64,000 nucleotides of DNA from Diphasiastrum complanatum. Lineage: Eukaryota; Streptophyta; Lycopodiopsida; Lycopodiales; Lycopodiaceae. Below, in pieces: positions 23,693-33,438 of the stretch. The notes under the pieces are model-generated. The model was not told the DNA's origin, made no database searches, and saw only the letters and a program-made list of their open reading frames with translations. Position 1 is the first letter of the stretch; each line of letters opens with the position of its first letter. The stretch is taken from contig MU831845.1 in assembly GCA_029204225.1 (NCBI GenBank), positions 1-64,000 of the forward strand. Direction: 5' to 3'. A program made the position numbers and the translations under genes.

Positions 23693-24243
23693 CTAATCTT
23701 GAAAAGCTAATGGTGATGGTGACAACGAGTGAGATCGAGAAGGTGTGTCGTGTGCCATCGATCCATCCAATGATGATTCATCATGCTCAACATAATCATT
23801 AGCTTGTGAAGCTTGCACATGATCATCCTCCGAAAATGTGTCATCGAATTCATCATCACGATCTTGTTCATGAGGTGCATCAGTTGGCAGCTCCATGTTC
23901 TCCACGACATCTCTATCTTCAAAAATTATTTTACTTCGAGGAGCGACTTGAATCACGTACCACCATTAGGATCTGAATGATCGGGGTGAAAGACCACCTG
24001 TAATGGATTGATGTTACCATAAATGTTGACTTGTAATTAGTGTCCACAGCTATGTTAAAGTTGCTTGGGTATACATGACACAACGCCCCCCAACGGCAAG
24101 GTCCGGGGCTCCGACGGTAAGGCCTCTATATGACTTGGCCTTCCAACTCCCTGAGCGAAAACATAGTTACTGGGATCATCTGTGATCGTAACAGACAGGC
24201 TAGAGGTTAGTTTTGAATTTTTATCCTTGACAGAATCCAACAT
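23693..24243 (-). pseudogene. Probable CACTA transposase C-terminal part
   Basis: Minus-strand frames 24243-24055 and 23956-23693, separated by stops. The second begins around YVIQVAPRSKIIFED and becomes very acidic and Ser-rich (QDRDDEFDDTFSEDDH). A VxxVxPR block followed by an acidic tail is how the DUF4216 end of plant CACTA TNP2-like proteins looks. Its position just inside a CACTA terminus supports this. The match is from memory and weak for the first frame, so the domain call is tentative. Confidence 0.45.
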
Positions 24244-24589
24244 GGATTAATGGACCATCCTGCACCCGAAACAGTTGACAAACTACACAGTAATTATGCT
24301 TTGTATTTTTCAGAAACGCATTTTTGAACCGCGTTTCTGAACACGATTTTGAAACGCGTTTCAGAAACGCAGTGCATCTATGCTACAGACATAGCATGTG
24401 ATAAGATGAAAAAGAAGCCACATTGTACCATAAAGCACCGTGCAAACCAGCAATGAAACTGGAAATGAGCTCATCTTGGTGTATATCCGAAAAAAGATAG
24501 AGAGCTCAAGAAAATAGGCTAAATATGTGTTGTAAGCTCATTGAAGAACACTTCAATGTGTTGTAAGCTCCTAAAAACATCACTCTATG
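24244..24589. other. Short palindromic words; no clear exon
   Basis: Contains CAGAAACGC / GCGTTTCTG / GAAACGCGTTTC / CAGAAACGC within 24311-24370, a cluster of inverted 9-12-bp words. May include unresolved 3' exons of the neighbouring transposase-like gene or the boundary of its element. Confidence 0.35.
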
Positions 24590-26327
24590 GTACATGCCAT
24601 TGAAAAGAAGCCCATTGGGTTATGTACAATGGTGATCGTCAAATTTGGATCATTTCGAACATTGGGATAATTAAAAAAGACCTTGGACTCTAAAGTGCCA
24701 TTAAACACAAGTGCTCGAGATGAACCTGAATAAAATCTGCCTCATTCAAATTTTTGGGCACTCTGACAAAATGAGGCAACATTGTTTTCTTCTGATCCAT
24801 GCCATCAATAGCAAGGCCCAAATATTTTTGTGGACATTCCAAACATTTTTGTCGATGCTTGGCCAACTTTTGTCTTTCAACTGTTTGTTGATCTCTGTGC
24901 AGTTGAAGAGCTTTGGCAGCATCCACTGAAAATACAATGATTCACTTATTTAATAGAATAAGAATCATACCATAATGATATTAAAAAAGATTGCAACTTA
25001 ATTTTTTTCAAAACAGAAAGTATTAAAATGAATGACAAATTTGATTAATATTTACCTTTCTCATCATTTGGTCTTTGCAAGTTGTTTTGCAGACTTTAAC
25101 AACTCGCAAGTGGAGCATATTGTCATTCGTGATTTTTTGGAAATCTTTACCAGTCCAAGCTTTCTTTTCCAGATTCTAAGAAAATATGAGTAACTCAAAT
25201 AGGAAATATTATTTGTTTTGGCAAATTCTTTGTACATAAAAAATATTTCTAATTTTGTAAAATTATCCGGCAAGTAAAGATATAAGAAATTAGGCAATTT
25301 CTCTCCATGCACATCTATGAAATGCTTTAGAGAAACAGTTCGCTCTGTAAGGATCCCCGTAATGTTGGGTCTTTATGAAGTTGTGCATGTATTCGTTGAA
25401 GCCGTGAGTTTTCGATTGCGTGAACTGCTTTGTAAGCTTTGCGACACACCTCCAAAGCATTAAAAAAAAATACAAAAATGAGTTTTAGTCTAGCCTCACT
25501 GTTGCACACAAATAGTTATTTCTCTCATCCTTACTTCATAAAAATAAATTTGATCTTAATTTTTCAATTTCTTTGATACTCAACTTTTGCAAACAACAAA
25601 ATGAGCAGCATATAATATTCTATACTTTTCGAATCTCAGATTTTGTAGTCAACTGTTTTTGACGATTCATTAAATCAAGTGAGGATCTCAAGTCTCTCTT
25701 GTATTTTTCTTTTTGTTTGGAGTTTGATCTATAAATTGAACTTGTGACACTAGTAGGTGTTTGAATTGGTTGAGAAAGTGTTAGAATTTCATGACTCGAA
25801 ATTTTGGCTCCAACCTCAGGATGTTCTGGAAGCTGAAAAGGCTCTAAATCCAACGAATATAGCCCAAGTTAGATTTAAAACGATGAACATCACTTTGAGA
25901 AGGTCTCCTATGAATATGAGAAAAGCTTGAACGTTGTGGATCAACAGACTTACGTGGATCTGTTGATTTACTAGAATCAGTAATTGAGTGAATTGAAGCT
26001 TTTGACTCATCACTCAATGATTCAACTTGTTCAAAAGAACAATGTTCTAATTGTGCAGAGCCTATACTTGAAGAGGAGGACAAGGTCATAAGATTTGACA
26101 CAAGTTGAGTTACAAGCGTCATTTCTTGAAAAGTACTTGCTTGAGGAATTTCAGAAGATGAACGGGTAAATGATGATGATGCCACATCATTTATAAAAAC
26201 ATGTTGAGAATCAGGAGTGGCTTTATAAAAAAAAGCTTTCATTGGAAATATCAGATGAAGATGATGCACTTGTTGCAATATATTGAGTTACAACTACTGA
26301 AATAGAAGAGGTAGAACTACTTGACAT
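24590..26327 (-). pseudogene. DUF7869-like transposase-related protein (decayed, 3 exons visible)
   Basis: ATG at 26327-26325 opens a Ser/Thr-rich N-terminus (MSSSSTSSISVV). An A8 run at about 26230 shifts the frame, and the low-complexity region continues to about 25622. After an intron, exon 2 (about 25500-25055) carries EVCRKAYKAVHAIENSRLQRI, YLPDNFTKLEIFFMYKEF and an FLRIW...ICSTCELL zinc-binding-like CxxC block, again with a frame change. Exon 3 (about 24925-24590) has LGLAIDGMDQKKTMLPHFVR, where the Asp residues could belong to an RNase H fold, then after a frameshift NGTLESKVFFNYPN. This order of blocks matches my recollection of DUF7869-type proteins found in mobile elements of many eukaryotes. 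The C-terminal catalytic part is not visible. It lies head to head with the ParB-methylase gene. Confidence 0.6.
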
Positions 26328-26360
26328 CGTAACCTTAAACAAAAATTCTAACTATGTACT

Positions 26361-29300
26361 TATGCTAAGCATAGACCTGTTAAAATAGTTAACACATAAA
26401 ACTAAATGTGCTCCACAAACTTAACTGCAACCTATGCTGGTCATAGAACAAATAAAAATCTATGTGAACCTCAATAGACGTAAACAAGAAAAACAACTAA
26501 ATGCAAATGAGCAACAAGCCTAGAAAGTAATTGGTTAGTTGAAATTTCCAGTGGCTACCATGCCAAGCATAACTCACCTCATCTGCGAATTCAGAAGCAC
26601 ACATGCTGCCAAAGCTCTCGCTACAACAAAGTCACAGATTTCTATAGTATATTGCATACGTTCTCGCTCACACATTTCTTGATGGTAAGATTATTGTCAT
26701 TTTTTAACTTTGTTCTATGCTTAGCATGGATACTAAATTATTGCATTACTAAATATTCAGGTTTTAGCTAGTGTTCAAATTCTTCAAACTTGGGTGACTT
26801 ATGCTCAGCATAGGTGGTTGCACGAGTCCTCTCCACTAACCTATGTTGAGCATAGATTGTGTTCGGGTCCTAAGTAACAACCTATGATCAACATAGGAAG
26901 CCGGCGAGATGTTTCTATTCTAACCACGTTTCGACCTATGCTGAGCATAGGTTGCATCTCTGGTCCTCTTCCCACCTATGCTCAGCATAGGATGTCTTTG
27001 CATGCTGCTTGCTAACCTATGCTTAGCATAGGTTAGAAGAGGACTAGAGATGCAACCTATGCTCAACATAGGTCGATAGGTGATAAGAATAGAAAGATCA
27101 TGTTGACATCCTATGCTGAGCATAGGTTGTTACTCAGGACCCGGACACAACCCATGCTCAACACAGGTCGTTACTCGTATTTTGCCCGTTTTACAAGGCT
27201 TTGTCTAAGAAAAGTGAAACCTTTGAGTGTTTTAGTAAGAAAATGTGTTGAATTTTTAGTTATGATTTTTAGAGATTTTTTACAAAAACTACTTGTCTAT
27301 TTAAAGTTTTCGGTATTTTCATTAAGGTGATGTTTTAAATTTTCCTAAAAAATCTTTTCTGCAGATTCTCAATTGTCTAATCTTTGAAATGTCGAGGATT
27401 TTTTTTTAAATTTTGGGTAAACTTCAAGATATTCCACTGAAAGATAAAAAAAAATTCATGTACTACTTCACCAGAGGGGTCAACAACACAAAGCTATTTG
27501 AGCTTTAGCTAAGAAGCCTGGCAGGGGAGACTCACAATTTTGAATTCAAGGAAGATTGCTTGCTGATCAACCAGATGAGGATGAGGAAGAAGGTCTTGTG
27601 AACGTGCTTGTAAAGGAGACGGATAAGTCTCGTTCTATTTTCATTCTGAACGAGACTATGATAAAGATTCGACTTTGCCAGGACAGCCTATTTTGATAAA
27701 GCTCTAGTTACTTTGGTGTGTAATTATAAAACAGATTTTTATTCATGTATGTTTACATTTGTTCCATGCTTAGCATAGTGGCTACTAAATATAAAATTCT
27801 ATGAACTTTTAAGTAAAAGCCTTTACTCATTATATTTAAAACTTGTTTTTTTGTTTCTGTCTAGGGCATGAAGCAATGCTTAAAAATGGTTCTAGCTGCT
27901 ATTATTGAGGGGAAAGATCCAGTCTACTCATTACGGAGTTCAAAAGGTGTATCTATTGGACCTCATAAGCCTGCTTCTGCCACTACTCAGATCACAAAGC
28001 CAGTCTCTGAAAATGTTGAGGATGATACTGTAGCTGTCCCTCATCCCAAAAAAAAAGATCTCATAATATTTCTGAGTCCTCTCTCACTAGACCCAAGTCA
28101 CGTCCAAAGACCATGGCTACACATTGCCAAAAGTCCATTCCATCTGTTGAAAGCAAGAAAGCCACGACCAAACCGTTGATGTCTTTACTTGGTGCCTCCA
28201 TCCGTCCCTTACAAGATAGCTCTGAACTTGCTAAATTAAGAGAAGATTTTCATAAAGCAAAAAAATTAAAGAAACAACTTTGATTTTAGATATGAATCAG
28301 TGTGATAGGCCATCTGTAGACCCAATAATAGGAGATAGGCCAATGGAAGTAACAGAACCATATGAAACACATGTACATAACTTAAAAATAAAATTTAAAG
28401 ATCATATATAAGCCATAGTTACTCCTTTTGTTGTTTTGGTTGATCCCAACGAATGTAACAATGTTGCATATTTTGATTTTTCTTTATTAGATTCATATCA
28501 TTTTTTGGTTCTTGGGGACATACACAGTTTACAAGCCCGAAAACAGTTATCTCAAGAGTATCCCCATATTCCATCCTTTCGAATTGTGAGTGCAATTGCA
28601 TTTGCTGGCCTGACAGTGGAAGAATCCAAATTATTGGCTTGGGAATATAACATTGATTAAGATTATCGGATGAAAATGACCGTCATACAAAGAATCCGAT
28701 TCTTTCACAAAGAATACACGGGAGTATCCAAAGCAGGAGATGTGAATCAACTAGAGCTGAAAGCACTTTGTGCTCAAGAGACAGGCCTACCTTTTTATTT
28801 GAAAAATCCTACGCAGAGCCTTACAAAATATGATAATTTTTTTCAGCTTGCTTTTCGTAGTGGCTAGGTAATTTTTTTTGGCTATGCTCGTCATGGAATT
28901 CTCTGGTCATAATATATGCTATAATTCTTTTAAATTATTTTTATCAGACTAAAATTTTGAACTCAATTTTAATACTACCTAAATACCTTATCAAATAATT
29001 TTTTTTTGTTTTATTTTAGGTGTGGGCCCTTGTTGATAAAATTTTTGACAAATGAAAAACTTTTCAAATAAAAGGCCAACCTGCTCAAGGTGTCTCAAAG
29101 TCAAAGAAAAAAGTTGTCAGCACTCAAACTCTGAAGCCAATCCCTACAGAAATGAGAATATCAGAGTGGAAGAACATGCAAGGGATTAGTTCTTCAAAGC
29201 TTATAATAAGTGTTCTTTCTAGAGTTGCCGATGGTCAACTTTCTTTGGCAGAAATGGAGAAGAATTTCAAAGGTAATAATCATAATCTTAATATTTATTT

Positions 29301-29607
29301 ATATGTTACTTTTTGTAATAAAGTTCCAAAAACCCTTGTGACAGGGTTAAATTATCAAGATTTCGAAGAGTGCCAAAGGCCTTATCCTTTGAACAGCCGA
29401 AATGAATCTTTGAGTCCATTTCTGGTTTTGTTTAGAGACATGGTATTTATTTCACCCATGCTTAGCATAGGTGCTTATTAATTGTTTTTTTTTTTCTATT
29501 TTATATCTCCTATGCTAAGCATAGCTTTTTCTTTATTTAATTATTTTTTTTGATACTTTAAATCTCCTATTCTATCTTGTATTTTATGTCTCACATGCTA
29601 AGCATAG
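26361..29607. repeat. Dispersed palindromic 17-mer CCTATGCTNAGCATAGG
   Basis: At least 17 exact or near copies: 26361, 26431, 26715, 26799, 26840, 26881, 26935, 26975, 27016, 27056, 27110, 27151, 27764, 28881, 29455, 29509 and 29593 (starts). Eight sit in the long inverted repeat 26840-27167. The others lie upstream of the minus-strand gene or within introns of the plus-strand methylase gene, not in its exons. Each unit is itself a dyad (TATGCTNAGCATA), typical of a dimeric protein-binding site. Confidence 0.9.
26840..27167. repeat. Long inverted repeat between the divergent genes
   Basis: The arm 26840-26991 is inverted at 27016-27167 with roughly 80-85 percent identity by eye, around a 24-bp centre. 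Identical words in both arms include TTGCATCTCT, GTCCTCTTC and GTAACAACCTATG. Each arm carries four or more copies of the 17-bp palindrome. Transcription across it would give a strong RNA hairpin. It sits between the transposase-like gene (start 26327) and the methylase gene (clear from 27865). Confidence 0.85.
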
Positions 29608-30837
29608 CTTTTTCTTTTTCAGTCTCCTGAAGATAAGAAAAACAAAGTCCTTCCAAAGCAATTCAAGAGACATATTCTGAAGGCAAAAGCAGAAAAAAGA
29701 GACAAGGAGAGATTAGCACGGGGTGAGACCATTGCCGAAGAGGATCCATTAGAGACCTACCTTCCCAAAAGTGTCGATGATCAACCATGTTTAGTGGACG
29801 ATTGTAGAGAAATTTCAAAATTTTAAAAAAAAAAGGCCTTATACACTCTGCATTGCCAATATACCATATGGATTTCAGATGAAGGAATCATTAAATGGCG
29901 ATTTCTCCTTCAAATTCACTGAAATCCATAGTTTCATGCAGGGTTTTCTCGAAATCACAACTTTTCCATTTTGGAGAGTTGTTATTTTTCATTATTCTAA
30001 TTGGCAGTCAACTTCAGTACAAAAAGCTCTACTAACTTTTTATAATGCGAGAATAGAAAATACTGTGTGGTAAGTTTTTAAGTTCTTGAATTATTAATTC
30101 GTATTTTAATTCATAATTATATTTTAAATTTTTTTATTTTAAAGTTAAATTTTTTTATTTATTTTACTTGTAATGTTCCATGTCAGGTACAAGCTCAATG
30201 TCAGGAATTCGGAAGGAGCACGACTTTGCAATGAAATAGAATACATAACCATCGGTTATTATTCTTTGGATGACAAACGCTCAATGCTTCATTACAATAC
30301 TTCCGGACTAACAAGCTTTGGAAACTTGTTCCAGTATCTAGCCGTGACCAAAAAACTAAAGAATTCAATGACGGGTTCCATGGTTTGTCTTTACCAAAAG
30401 CCACAACAATTAATTAATCATTTAATTGATATTTTTCTCACCCAGCTGATTGGATTTTGGATTTATTTAGTGGTAGCAGCACTACGAATGCATGTGCTGT
30501 TCAAAAGGGTAGACATGTTGCTGCAGTAGATTTAGATTCTAATTTAGTTGATTTTGTGAAAATGAGAATGAAATCTCTTTCAGTTTTGTCAGATAAACTA
30601 TCTGAGGTGAGAAAGAGTTTAGATAGCGAGGATTCAGTAATTTCATTGTCCAAAGAACCTCAGCCTCCTACTAGCGGTAAAGTAGGCGATATAGGAGAAT
30701 TTGCTAATGTCTTGGTTCAAGATTATAATGTGGTTACGGTAGTCGAGAAAATTGTAGAAGAGGTGCCACTTGAAGCTACAGTGGCTACTCAAGAAAAAGA
30801 AAAAAATGTAAATGACCTCGATGATTTTTTAGAATAA
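27865..30837 (+). pseudogene. ParB-like plus N6/N4 DNA methyltransferase gene (decayed, multi-exon)
   Basis: A probable earlier exon at about 27540-27712 (acidic PDEDEEEG) contains stops. From 27865 the gene encodes a linker (KGVSIGPHKP), then at 28436-28867 a ParB-like domain: YHFLVLGDIHSLQARKQL, with GDIHS in place of the ParB GxHR box, and GLTVEESKLLAWEYNID. After introns at about 28868-29020, 29271-29325 and 29441-29622 comes a methylase of the N6_N4_Mtase family: catalytic motif IV as ANIPYGF (about 29860), EITTFPFWRVVIFH, ENTVW then NSEGARLCNEIEYITIGYYS, the YQKPQQLINHLI box and finally motif I ILDLFSGSSTTNA (about 30460). Motif IV before motif I is the beta-class order. Lesions: stops near 28410 and 28658, frameshifts at A or T runs near 28050, 29823 and 30431. 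The role would be adenine-N6 or cytosine-N4 DNA methylation. Plant nuclear genes do not normally encode this architecture. Confidence 0.75.
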
Positions 30838-31579
30838 AAATTTCTCTTTTAATATTAAATCAATCAAAAAAAATTGCGTTTATATTTTTTAATGTATTGT
30901 GTTTTGAGATCTTTTTGATTGATTTAATATTCTTAAATTTGTTTTTTAATGATTTAAAATTAAGAATTCGAAATATTTTAAAAATTTTAACATTGATAAT
31001 CATTACCAAAACTAAAATTGTAACGATTTGTCAAGTTTATAATATTTTAATTTTGAATGTGTTTTTATAATATTTTTTGTAGAAAAAACTATTGTTAGAA
31101 ATTTAAAAAAATGAAAAGATTTTTTTCAAGGTGATTTAAATATTTACACAAATTATTTAATCTCGATTATTGTAAAGTAATTTCATTTGCGTTTATTTAA
31201 TGTTTAAATATTCAACGAACTTACATAGGTATAAGTAAAGATTTTAAAAAATTTTAAAACTTTTAAAATACTTATTAAAAATTTTATCATAATTTAAAAA
31301 GTATTTTTTTATACAAGAGTTGTAATTTAAAAAACTTTTAAAATTTAAAAAAATATATATATAACTTTTGCTCTAAATAAGCAAAAAATATTTTTTTTTT
31401 ATTTTAGTGTTTGGGTATCTAATGATTTTATTTTGAATAGTATTATTATCTCATATAAGCTAATTTTAAGTTATTTATGAAAATCTATTGACCAAATTTT
31501 TGTAGTTTGAATTATTTTATTGTAAAATACAACATTTTTTTAATATTACAATATATTTATTTGAAGCATTTTAAATCTG
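30838..31579. other. AT-rich gap with a perfect 20-bp hairpin
   Basis: 30851-30870 is perfectly inverted at 30912-30931 (core TTGATTGATTTAATA) just after the methylase stop. The next 600 bp are almost entirely A and T, without codons of interest. The boundary between the methylase element and the CACTA fragment should lie in this gap, but I cannot place it. Confidence 0.6.
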
Positions 31580-32080
31580 GATACTTTAAAAAAAAAATGG
31601 GTCTCCATGTCATTTCTATTTTTTTTGGTCATCATGTTTTTTATGAATCGTTCGAAGAAAAACATCCAACGACCATGGACAATGCTTGAAATAAAAATAC
31701 GAATAGTCCACTTAGCTTGTTGTCCCTTGTGAAGGCACCTTTTAGGCATCGCATGTGTCCTGTCGGAGTTTGAAATGAGGCTATTGCCTTCTTTATAATA
31801 GTCTCTTCTCTCCTCGAGAAGATCCATGGAGCCTTTGTGAGGACAATTGAATTCCCCACCATTTGTGGCCATAAATCGGCCATCTTTTCTACTTCTTTTA
31901 AGTCATCTCGTACATCTTTTTTATCTTTCAACCTGGTCAAGTGCTCCCAAATCGTGCTCCCGACATTCTTGAATAAAGTGCATCGGGTCCAAAAAATGGT
32001 TTATCAACAATTCTCCCAATACGGAAGTTCACGAAATATTGATAACCTCTTCATACCAAGAGGGAGAGTTGAAGAGAGAG
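31580..32080 (-). pseudogene. CACTA (En/Spm) transposase fragment
   Basis: On the minus strand the frames give FLDPMHF near 32000, equivalent to the LDPMHI block of Transposase_21 proteins. They continue with EHDLGALDQVER, LWPQMVGNS and a DUF4218-like stretch (KAIASFQTPTGHMRCLKG, 31750-31700), ending with HGRWMFFFERFIKNM near 31650, which corresponds to the HYRWMYPFERFM block. Frames change several times and the segment between the last two blocks is shortened. Together with 23001-24243 it outlines one minus-strand CACTA element whose middle is occupied by the transposase-like/methylase gene pair. Confidence 0.7.
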
Positions 32081-32524
32081 TGTGAAAGATTCAACTAGTT
32101 TGATCATATTTGCTATATTTTCATATTTGGCATATTTAGGCCAACTTTGTTTTTAGACTTAGAGATTGACTTTTCAAAGTTCATTAGTCTAAATGTCATT
32201 TGAATAAACACTTTTTGAAAGTGTGGAAAAGTTAGAAGGCGAGTTTGAGTAGATTCAAATTTGAATGTTGGATACTTTGAATCTAGACCCAAAAACAGTA
32301 GGGTTAGCATTTTGGAGGGAAAGCCAAGTGGCCAAATAGGTTTTGGACCTATTATAAAAGGATGTAACTCATGGAGAGAGTGATCTTCTCTCTTCTCTAT
32401 CTCATTTCATGCTTATACATGGTTCTCTTGTGTTCTACTATCCATTGGTGCACTATACTTGTGATTGCATGCAATTCTATGTGTAGAATGATCTATATTT
32501 GTTATTTTTGGATCCACACACCTT
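32062..32524 (+). repeat. Copia-type LTR fragment or solo LTR with polypurine tract
   Basis: GAGGGAGAGTTGAAGAGAGAG (purine tract to 32080) precedes TGTGAAAGATTC at 32081; a stretch ending GATCCACACA at 32524 gives TG...CA ends and about 444 bp. It has a TATAAAAG-like word at 32353 and no second copy in the window. Retention of the purine tract means it is a truncated 3' end rather than a clean solo LTR. Confidence 0.6.
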
Positions 32525-32870
32525 CATGCCCCAGTGCTAGCAGTCACATGAGCACAAAAGCGGAAGGAAGTGGCTACCTCACCACCCCCGTTAGTATCTG
32601 ATCGCCCCTCAACTGCAGGACCATATCCGAATGTGAGAGAAGAAGGAAGACTGAAAATCTGGCAAGTCCAACTTCTTGCTGATCACCACCATCTAATAAA
32701 GCCTCAGGTTTTATGTAAGCAAATTCTAAAACCGTCTTTCCTGAAGCATCCATTTTCCAGCAATAAATGAACTGACAACAATGCTCCTCCACGACAAGTA
32801 CAGGCATAGTGCCGAGGAACCAGTACTACTTTGGGCCGAGGACCCTGTTGTGGGTATTTCTTGTACAATA
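32525..32870. other. Unrecognised sequence, minus-strand frames open
   Basis: A minus-strand frame at 32807-32574 (77 codons, GKTVLEFAYIKPEALLDGGD) is less AT-rich than its surroundings and could be a captured exon. I do not recognise it. It joins copia RNase H sequence at about 32870. Confidence 0.3.
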
Positions 32871-33438
32871 ATAAATAACAAAAGATGATTGGTATCTCTG
32901 AAAAATCCAGAAAGTGAAGATCCTTGATCATCCTCTGATCCATACCATCTCCTTTGTGCAATGTGTAAGAGCTTTGTACTCGGCCTCACTAGATGGCAAT
33001 GAGATAGTGGCTTGTTTCTTCGACATCCATGATATAGCTCCATCACCTATGAAAATACAATGAGCACTAATGAATTTCCTATCCATTACATCTCCATCAT
33101 AGTCTGAATCTGAAAATCCAAAAAGATTAGGTGATGATCCCTCATACAATTTGCCAAAATCTTGAGTTCCAATGATGTACCTCAAAACTCGTTTTCCTAG
33201 CTTCCAATGCTCCTCACTAGGATCTTGCATGAATTGACTCAATCTTCCAGCACAATAGCTTAGATTCCATCTAGTAATGGTTAGATAGATGAGTGAACCA
33301 ACTAGCTTCCTATAGAGAGTAATGTCCTTGAAGGATCCTTCATTACCTCTTATAGTTAGCTTTACATGAGACTCCATAGGTATATCACTAGCTTTTGTAT
33401 CTACCATATGAAATCTTTCTAGAAAAGAATTAGCATAT
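32871..33438 (-). pseudogene. Copia RNase H fragment
   Basis: Minus-strand frame 33407-32928 and a short extension across a TGA: DIPMESHVKLT, GSLIYLTITRWNLSYCAGRLSQFMQDPSEEHW, SDSDYDGDVMDRK, SSEAEYKALTHCTKEMVWI, then LHFLDFSEIPIIFC. This is the end of a Ty1/copia RT plus RNase H, close to the composite copia at 41-54 kb. Two conserved positions are changed (TRPDLSF reads TRWNLSY). The fragment has no LTR and is inverted relative to the copia sequence that starts at 33439. Confidence 0.88.

Noticed and set aside
26920-27123. 67-codon minus-strand frame with repeating MLSIG
   Set aside because: It is the translation of the palindromic 17-mer array, not a gene.
26361-27167. CRISPR-like array
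   Set aside because: The units are dyads with irregular spacing in both arms of an inverted repeat in a plant genome; there are no uniform spacers or cas genes.
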